A stretch of 64,000 nucleotides of DNA from Microplitis mediator (lineage: Eukaryota > Arthropoda > Insecta > Hymenoptera > Braconidae): positions 23,950,422-24,014,421 of the forward strand of contig NC_079973.1 of NCBI RefSeq assembly GCF_029852145.1, given 5' to 3'. The notes beneath the pieces were generated by a model. The model was not told the origin of the DNA and searched no databases. It worked only from the letters and a program-made list of their open reading frames with translations. Shown piece by piece: positions 49,081-59,800 of this stretch. The first letter of the stretch is position 1; every line of letters starts with the position of its first letter. A program made the translations under genes and the position numbers.

Positions 49081-49727
49081 GGATTTTTTCATGGACGGAG
49101 TGATTATTTATTTCAATCCGCATTTCCTCTGGTTCGGAGTTTTAATACTTAAATAAATTTATATTTAATAGAAACAGCTGTTAATTAGAAACATGATTAT
49201 TTCAATAAATAATTGATTCAGATATTAATAATTAAACTTAAAATATTATGTTTTTAATTTATAAAATGTTTTAGTAACTCACTAAATTATAATTTCATAT
49301 ATATAATACACAGTGAAAATATTAAATTATTGAATAGCTATATATATAGCACTATATATAGTGACATAGTTTTTATGGGAATATTTTATATTTTGGTACA
49401 ATATGAAATGTTATCTCATGGCATGTTTGATGTAAATCATACGACAGTTTGTGACTCAGTGGAGTTATATTTGTGAAACTTTTATTAAAGCTGCTTATAA
49501 TTTTTAAAAATCACTTAGCGTGAATATATGGAAAAAGAACTCGTAATTATTTCCGTACTCAATATAAATGTCAAAATATCAAAGACCTAAGCTCACTATG
49601 TATTAGTCATTTTTTTTTTAATTAACATTTTCCAAAACCCCCCTTCGGAGTGAAATTAACTCCGAAGGGGAGTGAATAAATAAAAAGTCATCCACTCCGC
49701 GTTCACTCCGCAAATTTTTACAGTGTA
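49081..49727. repeat. MITE, ACACTGTAAAAAA / CACTCCG family (copy 3, left end damaged)
   Basis: Right end CGCAAATTTTTACAGTGTA is intact. The interior is closely similar to the copy at 38915-39700 (for example TGTTAATTAGNAACAT, TTTTGGTACAATATGAAATG). The left terminal repeat is missing or degraded. Confidence 0.75.
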
Positions 49728-49803
49728 TTTATAATAAATTTTATTAAAATATAGACGTTATTAAAGCAATAACAATTCTAAAAAATATCAAATTTCTATT
49801 AAA

Positions 49804-50284
49804 TACACGGAGACATTATTCTCGTTTGAAATATGGTGTCATAGTAAAGCCGGACCATGTTAGCCACCAGTAGAAATTTAAATAAACACATGTCATAAAT
49901 TACTGTAACCATCGTAAATTTTACTATGGTCAGAGGGATTTTTGTATGTGTTTATTTTAATTTCTGCAGGTGGCCAACATGGTCCGGCTTTACTACACAG
50001 AAAAAAAGGATTTCTTGGCGCAAAAAATTTTGTCTTGTTCTAAGAAAATTTTTACTTGACCCAAGAAATTTTTTATATTATAAAGTGAAAACAAAACTTT
50101 TCTTGGGACAAGAAAAAATTTTCTCGGAACAATAAAAAAATTTTTTAGGCGAGAAAAAAATTCTTGAGCCAAGAAAAATTTTTGTCTTCAATTCATAATA
50201 CAAAATATTTCTTGCGTCAAGAAATTCTTTTTTTCTGTGTATGACACCATCCCATTTCAAAAGAGAATATAATTTCTCCGTGTA
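49804..50284. repeat. composite foldback: outer element holding two more hairpins
   Basis: Outer ends ACACGGAGACATTATTCTC...ATGGTGTCATA and ATGACACCAT...GAGAATATAATTTCTCCGTGT are inverted. Inside, 49853-49994 has arms GTAAAGCCGGACCATGTTAG / CAACATGGTCCGGCTTTAC, and 49994-50243 has arms CACAGAAAAAAAGGATTTCT / AGAAATTCTTTTTTTCTGTG. Confidence 0.8.
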
Positions 50285-50470
50285 AAATTAAATAAAACAG
50301 AATGCTAATTTAAAATATCTGTTTATTTTTTTAAATAATAAATTTTTTCAATGAAACAGACTTATTATCAGTTCAATCAAAATTTAAAATGAATATTTCA
50401 AAATTACAAATAGTTTAATATTTTCGAATCGTTCAATCCAAATCATTTATATCATTGAAACCTTCAAATA

Positions 50471-50592
50471 AGGTAAGAGACCCAGTACTTGATCACTCAT
50501 GTATTTTTATATCTATATTCACTAAATTTTACTAAGTATAAATATACAAATACATAGAGTGATCGGGTACTAGTTCCCGGATCATTTACCTT
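50471..50592. repeat. palindromic MITE, GATCGGGTACT family (copy 2)
   Basis: AGGTAAGAGACCCAGTACTTG / TGATCACTC and GAGTGATCGGGTACTAG...ATTTACCTT are inverted arms around an AT-rich centre. Related to 14719-14834. Confidence 0.7.
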
Positions 50593-50992
50593 ACTCGAAA
50601 TTTTGGTCAAGTGATACTAACTTTTCCCCTTTCTCACTTATTTGATTAAAGAGAAATAAATATTGGCTCCCTTACTATCGATTATTCCCACTTCTTAATA
50701 ATGTGTATTATTTTATTCTTAACTATCACAAGTTAACGATAAAAGTGAACAAAACTAATTGTTTAATATCATACGATCTGTTGAAGTAGTAACAGCTCTC
50801 CGGGACTGAAAAAAAATATAACGTTTTCATACATTATAAGAAAAACTAATATAGAATAACACGTAAGTTGTATGCTCATTTTTTAATGATATTTCTAAAC
50901 TTTTCATTAATTTAATCTATACAATATTTTTTTACAGTTAATCTTTTGAGGAAAAAACTTACAAACTACAGATTGTTAATATTTTCTAAAAA

Positions 50993-51763
50993 ATGAATGA
51001 TTCTGACATTGACTACCTATTCGAAATCTTACGATGCGAACAGGAGCAAGCTATCGATATTAATATGGAAACCACTAATGATGATCAAAATTATGATATT
51101 ATGGATATCTCAGATAATTTAAATACAATAGACGGTAATTCATTGAGTTATAATGTAAATCGGAATAGTTGGGGTGATGTTGCAGTTGCTACAGTAAGTA
51201 ATACAAATCAAAGTATTGCAACCAGTAGTGATATAAATGTAGCCCTTGTAAATGATAGCTCGATTGACTTATCTTGCATTCCCTTCAATCAACTATATCA
51301 TACAACTAATTTTATTGATTATTCGTTATATTTTGATTTTGAACTCTCGGACCTCGTCGCTGAACAAAATCAGGATAAGCCATTGGATGTAATGACAAGT
51401 GAATGTAAGTATAAGTCAGCAAAGAGTTATTCTAAACAAGCAGATGTAAATGTTCAGACAGGTTGTGTTGCTTTTGAGACTGTCAATGTACCAAACAATT
51501 TATCAATAATACCGAGATTTGAGCCTCAATCAAGTTTTTCATCAAGAGATGAACGTAATTACAGTTGCTCAACTTCAGAGCTTTCAGTTATGAGTATTGA
51601 CGAGCATGCTTCTCAACCTAATACTTCTCACGATTTATTGAAACTAGCCGACACATCAGTATTACCACGGCGTGAGCGACCAGTACTAGATTTATTGAAG
51701 AAAAAATTGTTTGCAAATGGAATGAAAACAGGAATAATTCACTTTATGCAAGGAGAAAAATGA
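50993..51763 (+). CDS. acidic, Ser/Asn/Asp-rich orphan ORF, single exon
   Basis: 256 residues from a real ATG at 50993. Much of the sequence is predicted to be disordered and rich in Asp, Ser and Asn (for example DIDYLFEILRCEQEQAIDIN near the start). The C-terminus turns basic (LPRRERPVLDLLKKKLFANG). Such acidic regions with embedded hydrophobics resemble transcription activation domains, but no domain is recognised and no function is claimed. A polypyrimidine tract and AG (TTTTTTTACAG) at 50927-50937 suggest a spliced 5' leader. The stop is followed 5 bp later by a foldback element, so the original 3' end may have been displaced. The length of the open frame in such AT-rich DNA supports a real coding sequence. 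Confidence 0.65.
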   Translation: MNDSDIDYLFEILRCEQEQAIDINMETTNDDQNYDIMDISDNLNTIDGNSLSYNVNRNSWGDVAVATVSNTNQSIATSSDINVALVNDSSIDLSCIPFNQLYHTTNFIDYSLYFDFELSDLVAEQNQDKPLDVMTSECKYKSAKSYSKQADVNVQTGCVAFETVNVPNNLSIIPRFEPQSSFSSRDERNYSCSTSELSVMSIDEHASQPNTSHDLLKLADTSVLPRRERPVLDLLKKKLFANGMKTGIIHFMQGEK

Positions 51764-52116
51764 AGGTACCCCACATGAAAATATCATATATGGTAAACAT
51801 TAAAAAATATATGTTACAGATATAAATATATATGTGACAATACATGAAATCTTATATAGAACTATATATAGATTTTGGCCGATTTCATTATATTTCTATA
51901 TATATTTTCTCTTATATGATTTCATATATTTCCGTATAACTTCAATATATTATTTATATATTTGAAAACTTATAATTATAATATATTCAAAAATAAATGT
52001 TATTTATATATAGAAACAAATAAGAATACATATATAATTCATCATTATATGGCACAATATATGTACCATGTATTTAACTTTATAAATTTTTGTATATTTC
52101 TCGACATATAGAGCCA

Positions 52117-52707
52117 TATAGGGGAGCCTGGGGCACGAAGGCCCCCCTCAAATATTAGGTAAAAAACTTTTTTTTAATTTTACGTCAAGTTATGACCTCT
52201 ATAATGTTTTATCATATTTTAGGCCAATATATGATATGTGGGGTAAAATGGACCACTCGAAATTTTTTTTTTTTTTTTCATTTTCCGTCAAGTTATGATC
52301 TTTATAATGTTTTTATTATATTTTAGATCAATATGTGCTATGTGGGGCAAAATGGACCACTCGAAAAAAAATTTGTAACGAACAATTTTTTTTTTTTTAT
52401 TTTCCGTCAAGTTAATTTTTTTGTTACGATTTTTTTATTTTGAGTTGTCCATTTTACCCCACATATCACATATTGGCCTAAAATATGATATAAACATTAT
52501 AGAGGTCATGACTTGATGGGAGATAAAAAAATTTTTTTTTTATAATTTTTTGGGGAGGGAGCCCTCCCGCCCCAGAAAAAAAAATTTTTTTTTTGACTTT
52601 TTGCAAAATTTCGACTGATTCTTCCGAAATAAACGAATTTGATGGTTAAAAGCCACAAAAATAAAAAACCGGCGTAAGGAAGCCTTCGTGCCCCAGGCTC
52701 CCCTATA
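52117..52707. repeat. nested MITE 1, TATAGGGGAGCCTGGGGCACG ends
   Basis: TATAGGGGAGCCTGGGGCAC and GTGCCCCAGGCTCCCCTATA are perfect inverted ends. The inner arms (TGGGGTAAAATGGACCACTC and GTCCATTTTACCCCACATAT) also pair. Confidence 0.85.
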
Positions 52708-52897
52708 TATGTAAGAATAAATAAAATCTATTCTTTTTTGTCTTCCTCTCTCTGTTATAAGATTCAAACATTGTGTTTAGAATATATATATATATATATA
52801 TATGTGCTAGCTTACAAATTTACATATTCAATTATCAATATATGTAATACATATATGTGCTAACTTATAAGTTTACATATATGATTATAAATATATA

Positions 52898-53796
52898 TTA
52901 GGGTGGCCCAAAAAAACTGAGGATTTTTTTTTTTCGAGTCTCTTATGAAAATTTGTTAGTTTAAGATGTTTTAAGAAGCCTCTCCAAAAATCAGCTCGAT
53001 AAAAAATTTTCAAGAGGTCGCTCACGAATTTTGAAAATATCAAAAATGATTGGAATTCGGATTTTTTGTTTCAGAATTTTTTCTTCCTCGTGGCAGCAAT
53101 ATTTTATATCTGTAAAATTATGACTATGCTGAAATTTTCAGCCCAATATTTAAATATTTAAACGGCGCTCAAGAATTTTGAATATTAACTGATAATATGT
53201 AACTAATAGTTTGAATCAGTTCTTGTATTTTTTTATAACTCGATTACTGTCATTTCACTTAAATATTACTTTTGCATAACCGAAAATATACAGGACGGTC
53301 TTAAACAATAAAATTGGGTAAGTTTTGAAAAAGCAAAAAAACCTAAAAATTGAATTAAAAAATAAAAAAGTATGTAAATAACTTATTATTTCTATTTCTC
53401 GGGTTGTATTTTTATTCATTATGATACAAAATGATGGTAAAAAAATTGAGAAGGTTTATTATTAATATTCAAAGGTCGCTCGAAAACGTCCAAGAGACAG
53501 TACTCGGAAACATTCAAAATTCTTGAGCGATGTTTAAATATTTTAATTTTGAGCTGAAATTTTCAGGGTAGTCATGATTTCATAAATATAAACTATAGCT
53601 GCCACGAGAAAGAAGAAATTTAGAACAAAAAATCCGAATTTCGATCATTTTTGATATTTTCAAAATTCGTGAGCGACCTCTTGAAAATTTTTTATCGAGC
53701 TGATTTTTGGAGAGGCGTCTTAAAACATCTTAAACTAACAAATTTTCATTAGAGACTCGAAAAAAAAAAATAGTCGGTTTTTTTGGGCCACCCTAA
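52898..53796. repeat. nested MITE 2, AGGGTGGCCCAAAAAAA ends
   Basis: TTAGGGTGGCCCAAAAAAAC and GGTTTTTTTGGGCCACCCTAA are inverted ends. The arms continue for roughly 280 bp each (GAGGTCGCTCACGAATTTTG against CAAAATTCGTGAGCGACCTC), leaving a centre of about 340 bp. TATA-type flanks at both sides may be the target duplication. Confidence 0.88.
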
Positions 53797-53863
53797 TATA
53801 TATAATACATGTATTAACTCATATACTTACGTAAATAATTAATTATATTAAAACTTACTATAT

Positions 53864-54386
53864 TAGAGGAAGGAGGGGCAAAAGGGGGTACTTAAGGAAA
53901 TACCAAGTTTTCGAGGACTCAAATACGCTAAATCTTTTTTTTTAATGATATTCAAAGTAAATAGAAGAAGTTTTCAGTTACCGTTGAAAAAAATAATTTT
54001 TCATTTCTGCGGGCAAAGTGGGGTACCCCCTAAAAAAGGCGAAAAAAAAAAATTTCTGGATTTTAAACGAATTTGATTAAGTTGAATTTTTTTGTAAGTA
54101 ATTTACATGAAGAAAAATTATATTTTACATGTTTATTGGAAACAAAAGAAAAAAAAAATTTTTTAATAGTTTTTATCATAAAACAAACGTCATTAATATT
54201 TTTCAACTGACAATTGATTTTTGAAAAAGTTTACTGAAAAAAATTCAAAGTAACGCTTAATTATATGTACAGAAGTGATTTTGGAATGTATAAAAACCAT
54301 TTAAAATATAAAATTTTTTTTATCAAATTTTGGGAGTACCCCGTTTTGCCTACCCTACCCCCTTTTGCCCCCCCTTCCCCTATATA
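53864..54386. repeat. nested MITE 3, AGGAAGGAGGGGCAAAAGGGG ends
   Basis: GGAAGGAGGGGCAAAAGGGG at the left pairs with CCCCTTTTGCCCCCCCTTCC at the right. Inner GGGGTACCCC / TACCCCGTTTTGCC words are related. Same end type as 59428-59886. Confidence 0.8.
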
Positions 54387-55049
54387 TAAGAAAATATATA
54401 TCGTTTTTGGCCACTTATATGGTCTCATATTGATTATATATTTTTCCATTTATATTTATCATATATGGTATTTTCATGCGGGTGAAAATTCCAAGAAATT
54501 TTATGTGAAAATCCATGAATTTTTATTATACTAGCCGACTAAACTTGAAACCGTATTATAGTCCAATCTTTTATGTTATAAGTGTTAACACTTATAACAT
54601 AAAATGTTAACAGCAATTGCTACTAATTGTATTGAAGCATAATAAAACTTCAATTCTGCCGACAAAAATTTCTCTCTTGTACATAATACATTTCGTATCA
54701 AGCATAATAAAAATTATAAAGTATTTTATGGTTATAATAACTGACACAACAAACATTGTTACGCTAGGATGAAATATTTACTGTCATGATAACAAAATGT
54801 ACTACTAGCATAATATAAATTATTTAAATTATCTTAAATATACGATCAAAATGTTTTAAAAATTTATTGAAAAAAACAATTATTTTTATTTTTGTTCTTT
54901 TACTTTTTAAATTAACTTTTATGAAAATTATATTACTAATCTAAACAATTTATATAGACTCTTTGTAAAATTTATAATACTAACATAATAATTTTAGCGA
55001 GACTTTTTTTTGCTTTGTAAATTTAATATTGTACGGATCTGTACCAAAA

Positions 55050-55438
55050 ATGGATTCATTTTAACTCCGCCCGGTGTTAAAATGAAATTACACCGGTGTA
55101 GGAGGCGTAATTCGGCGGTGTTAAAATACCGGTGTTAAAACAAGTATAAAAGCGGGGTAAACTGCGTCCGCTCAGAGTATTAGCTTTGGGAAGCTTATAA
55201 AACACAAAAAATATCTTGACACACACACTCGCACTCAAACACGCACACACACACACACTCAAGCTCACGAGTGCACACACACGCTTGTGCGCACACACAC
55301 ACGCGCGAGCGCACACATTCCCAAAGTAAAATATTTTAACACCGGAAAATTTCTTTTAACACCGGTAAAGAATATTTACACCGCCAATTTTAACACCTAC
55401 ACCGCTTGAACTTACCCCGGTGATTTTTTACAGTGTAT
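55050..55438. repeat. ACACTGTAAAAA / ACACCGGTG element with (CA)n centre
   Basis: Right end GGTGATTTTTTACAGTGTA. Both flanks are made of ACCGGTGTTAAAA / TTTTAACACCGG words, and a CA/CG-rich microsatellite occupies about 55215-55320. The left terminus is degraded. Confidence 0.65.
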
Positions 55439-55458
55439 CGGAAAAACCTAAGTGAAGT

Positions 55459-55615
55459 TCTACACTGTAAAAAATTTAGAGTCCGCCGTGTGGTGTGAAT
55501 ACTTTCATGTGAAAATTTTCAACACCGCCGGTGTGAAAGTTACACGACGCACAGCATTAAATTTTTGGCCGTGTGAATTAAAATGATCACACCGCTAACG
55601 GTGTAAATGTCAAAT
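55459..55615. repeat. one-ended ACACTGTAAAAAA element
   Basis: Starts TACACTGTAAAAAATTTAGA and carries GTGTGAA / CACACCG words (ACACCGCTAACGGTGT). No matching right end was found nearby. Confidence 0.5.
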
Positions 55616-56889
55616 ACTCACGTTAATAGAATTATTAATTTATCAACTTCGAACTATAAAGATATACATTCATCATTGAGTGAATCGTTTTGTTTAATCA
55701 GGGATGACTCTATTTTTTTTGAAAAATTTAAAATCCATCATAAAATTGTTACTTCCATTCATATGGGATATTTTAACTCGATTATGCGCAGTACTCGGTT
55801 TTAAACTGCTGATAGCAAATAAGAGACGCTGAACCATCAGTTCCGCTTGAACTGTAAAGTCAGTAGCATCCACCCGTAATTTTTAAAATTATATTATTAT
55901 TCATTACATCAAAATACTTACATTATCCAAGTTATGAGTATGCGTGATTGTAAAAATTATTAAGAATTTTCTTTTAAAAAAATAATAATTCTTTATGGTC
56001 AGTTTTTAAGAATAGTTGTGAAATTAAAAATATTATTTATTCAATTATTGAGTGTGGAAAGTGATCAGAAATAAATTTCATTTTATAGTTAAATTCGTCA
56101 GTTTAATTATTGAATAAGAGGTTGTAACTGTGTTAAATCATTTACTCACCTAAAAATTAATGAAAAAAAAAAAAATCTCGAGTTATGTCATAAAACTTTT
56201 AGAGAATAATGAACACCATGGGGACAGTAATTTTACGGAATAAGTTTTACGTTTTGAGAAAAGTTAAAGCTTACAAATAATTAACGAACAAATACATAAA
56301 AAATGTTAATGAATAAAAGAATTCGTGATTGATTAGAAAATTATGACTTATTAAATTCTGTACTGCTGTGTATAGAAATTTTTTATTATAAAAATAAACA
56401 TATACATATATAGATAAGTATGAAAAAAAAGAGATATTTAATAGCTATCTCGCAATATCGTGCTTAACGTGACATTTTTTATTTACTCTGTAATAAATAT
56501 GAAAATATTCTAGCTTCTTTGTTTATTTACTTCTCATTTACTTGCTCACTTTTCAATGATATTTAATATCACAGGCAAAATTATTTACGTTATGTTTTTT
56601 ATTGTTATTTACTCATCTAAAAACCTTTAAAATAAAATTTAAAAAAATTTTAAATTTAATGATAAATAAAGAAAATTTCAGATATCAAACAAATTTAATT
56701 TATTTGTAATTATATTAAAAAAATATATATATACATATATATATTTACAACAGAGACATTAAACATGATATCAAATATTAAAAAATCTTTTAACAAAATT
56801 TCGATTTCATTATTTAAATACTCTTTCGCATGTCATTTGACAGTTTATAAAATTGAGCATTAAGCTAAATTCATATTCATTCTACAATA

Positions 56890-59800
56890 ATGATATTAAA
56901 TATTTACTCTTTGATGTTTGGACTGATACTATCAGATTTTATTACACAAACAAGGGCGGTAGATTATATTGACATAGAAGACTCAGAATACAGGAACGTC
57001 ACTGAAGAATTGTATTTATGGAGTGTTAATAGTACAAATAATAGCTGTACTAATTTTTTTTGTGTAAGTGATGAAGATTACATCGATTTCTTAATAACTC
57101 GTATGACAACACCAAGTATCTACGATTGGATTTTGATATTTATGCACATTACCGTGTTTATTGCCGGTATATTGGGAAATTCATTAGTCTGTATTGCTGT
57201 ATACAGAAATCGATCTATGAGAACGGTTACTAATTACTTCCTTGTTAATCTTGCTGTAGCAGACCTTATGGTAATTATATTTTGTCTACCGTCAACAGTT
57301 ATTTGGGATGTTACTGAGACTTGGTTACTCGGTGAAACGTTATGCAAAATCCTTCCCTACCTACAGGTAAACAACATTTTTTTATTCATTAAACCAATAA
57401 TCGTTTATTTTAATAATATAACATGTTATTTCATTAATTTATATAGGAAAAAATTTATTTTTATTTTTTATATTTATGTGGATTCATTTCATTTGAAAAA
57501 AGTATATCTTAATATTTTATGTTAAAATATTTTTTTTAATTTAAAAAAATTATTGCTGACATTGTAATCGTACTGTCAGTGTAAATTTTATTAAAAGCGG
57601 TCCCGAGATATTAACAAATTTTCTGGTTGATTTAATTTTACAATCAATGACGATAATCACAGGCTATATTTTTTTCTATTTTAAAACGTCATGTAAAAAA
57701 TACAACATTTTTAATTGCTTTTGATAAAAAATTTCTGAATCAAACGTCAAAAAGCTCTTATAGAATTTTTCCACGAACAAATCTTTGCTTATTTTGGTTG
57801 GGGAGAAAAGTATACTAGAAGAAAGCGAACATCGATCCTATGAATTTATGGAGTAATGTTAAAATCAAAACTAATTATCGGGCAGCAATACGCTAGTAGA
57901 AATTAATTATTATTCTGATATCGATATAGGCATCCGATGATTTTAGTCATTTAAATAGTAGCGATATCATTAAATAAGAAAATAAAAAAAATCTAATTAA
58001 CATTACAAAGACAAAAAATTTAAAAACACTCGATTAATAATTGAATTTACGAATGAAAATATTTTTTTTTATTTTTAAAATGATTTCTTCGTATGCCGGT
58101 AGGTGGCCAGACTTGAAAAAAATTTATCGCTCACAGTATGTTATACTGAGTTTATGAGTACTAGTTTGAAAGCGATTCTAGTTAAAAAGGGTGCTCGCTA
58201 CTTCAATAGCGCGTTGGTTCGTCATGCGAACTAGCGGGGTATGGCTATCAAGACATACCCAGTACGTAATTTTTGAAACCGTGAGGCTGTTAGCTGCCAG
58301 TTGCACTGACGCCTCCGCCATTTCATTACAAAGACACTTTTAATTCTCATTCATACAACGTAAAAATCAAGACCGATTTACAATACACTTTAATATTATT
58401 ATAGTAATAAAAAAGACCATTATCATTGTAAATTATTTTCCATTACCAAGATATCCAATTAAAAAATATTAACTATTATAAGAGATAATCGTTATTTAGA
58501 GTTTTTTTTTTTCACCAGCTAAGTTACACTACACTACTGGATATTATTACTCAGCGTAATAGAGACTGCTATCCAAGCGTGATAGAATCTGGGATTGAAT
58601 TAACGTGATAACAAAAAAAAATTCACGGAATGATTCAATGAGTTCGCCATAAACTTCAGTAATAAACACTTTAAAATAAAATAATTACTTTATAAAATTA
58701 TGGTAATAAATAATAACAATTATTTTTTTTTTAATTTTAATTCAATAGACTTGTAATTAAATTGTAAATATTATTTATTAATATAAAGCGTATCTGCGTT
58801 ATTTCGTGCCTGTCAGTTTTTAATTCAATATTTATCTTCGCGTTTCAGTTCGTGTTTAAATTTCTTTTTTATCCAGCTGAAATTATTAGTTTCTGTCATA
58901 TCTTGAAGCTTGCAGTAACTGTTTCATTATTACCAGAAAAAAACAATATTTATTGTTATATTTTATTATAGGGTAAAATTGACGATCATGAATAGAATGA
59001 AAGGCTAGAAAAAATTTTATAATATAATTATTTGAAAATATTTAAAAGCAATTTTTTATCAGTACATATTGTTCACCAGCTCTACACACTCTAGAAGGTA
59101 AATAGAGCTAACACAATGAACTTTGTAATTACATTGGCTCGCGTACGGCCCTTCGTCATTGATAATGGCCATCCAAGTAATAAAGTGCGTTTACTTGCAC
59201 TCAATTATCCAAAATATTACCCATATTAAATAATATCATGAAAAATCAACCACGCATATCAAGCTTTTAAAGCTACTGCTTCATATTTATTCAGTAGAAA
59301 ATTTTTTTTTTTTTTTTTTTTTTTACGTTGAAATTTATAATTTAATTATACTCGCAAATTTTTATTTATTTTTTAACGGAAAAAAAAATCAATATAAGAA
59401 GTTAATTTCGCGATAATTATCAATAATATAGGGGAGGAGGGGGCAAAGTAGGCCCCTTAAAATTTTCTATACGTCAATAAATTCGGACGGATAACAAGCT
59501 TATCAAAATTTCTTATACAATGAGGGCTAAAATAGACCACCAAAACTGTCATTAAATATAATTTATTAAGAAAGTTAAAGATAATAAAATTACGTTTTAA
59601 AGTTATATCGCAGCAGACTATTAAAATGACTTTTATATTATTAAAATACAATTGTTTTATAGTAATTTGCAAATATCACACGTGTAAAGAATAAAAAATA
59701 TCAAATCCGAAATTTTTTAAAGGGCCCACTTTTCCCCTAATTTTCGATTTTTCAATTTTAATGGACGCAGCATAATGAAGTGAAAATAAGTATCAAGGGT

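Larger units (their letters stand above)
46352..50992. other. intergenic between IFT43 and the acidic orphan ORF
   Basis: Holds the GC island, a one-ended CACGGAGAGAAATGAAG element near 47373, MITE-like elements at 49081-49727, 49804-50284 and 50471-50592, and a small CACCCTCAGCGC/GCGCTTGAGGTG hairpin at about 48857-48889. A GC-richer stretch at 47990-48140 ends in a good donor (TTGTAG|GTAAGA) and might be an exon, but no frame is convincing. Confidence 0.45.
51768..54484. mobile_element. outer foldback element containing three nested MITEs
   Basis: Ends CCCACATGAAAATATCATAT and ATATGGTATTTTCATGCGGG are imperfect inverted repeats, and the adjoining TA-rich sequence (ATATATG words) is alike at both sides. 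Elements at 52117-52707, 52898-53796 and 53864-54386 lie inside. No coding capacity. Confidence 0.65.
54490..56889. other. intergenic upstream of the GPCR gene
   Basis: No gene supported. It contains ACACCG-type elements at 55050-55438 and 55459-55615 and AT-rich sequence that must include the GPCR promoter; no core element is obvious. Confidence 0.45.
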
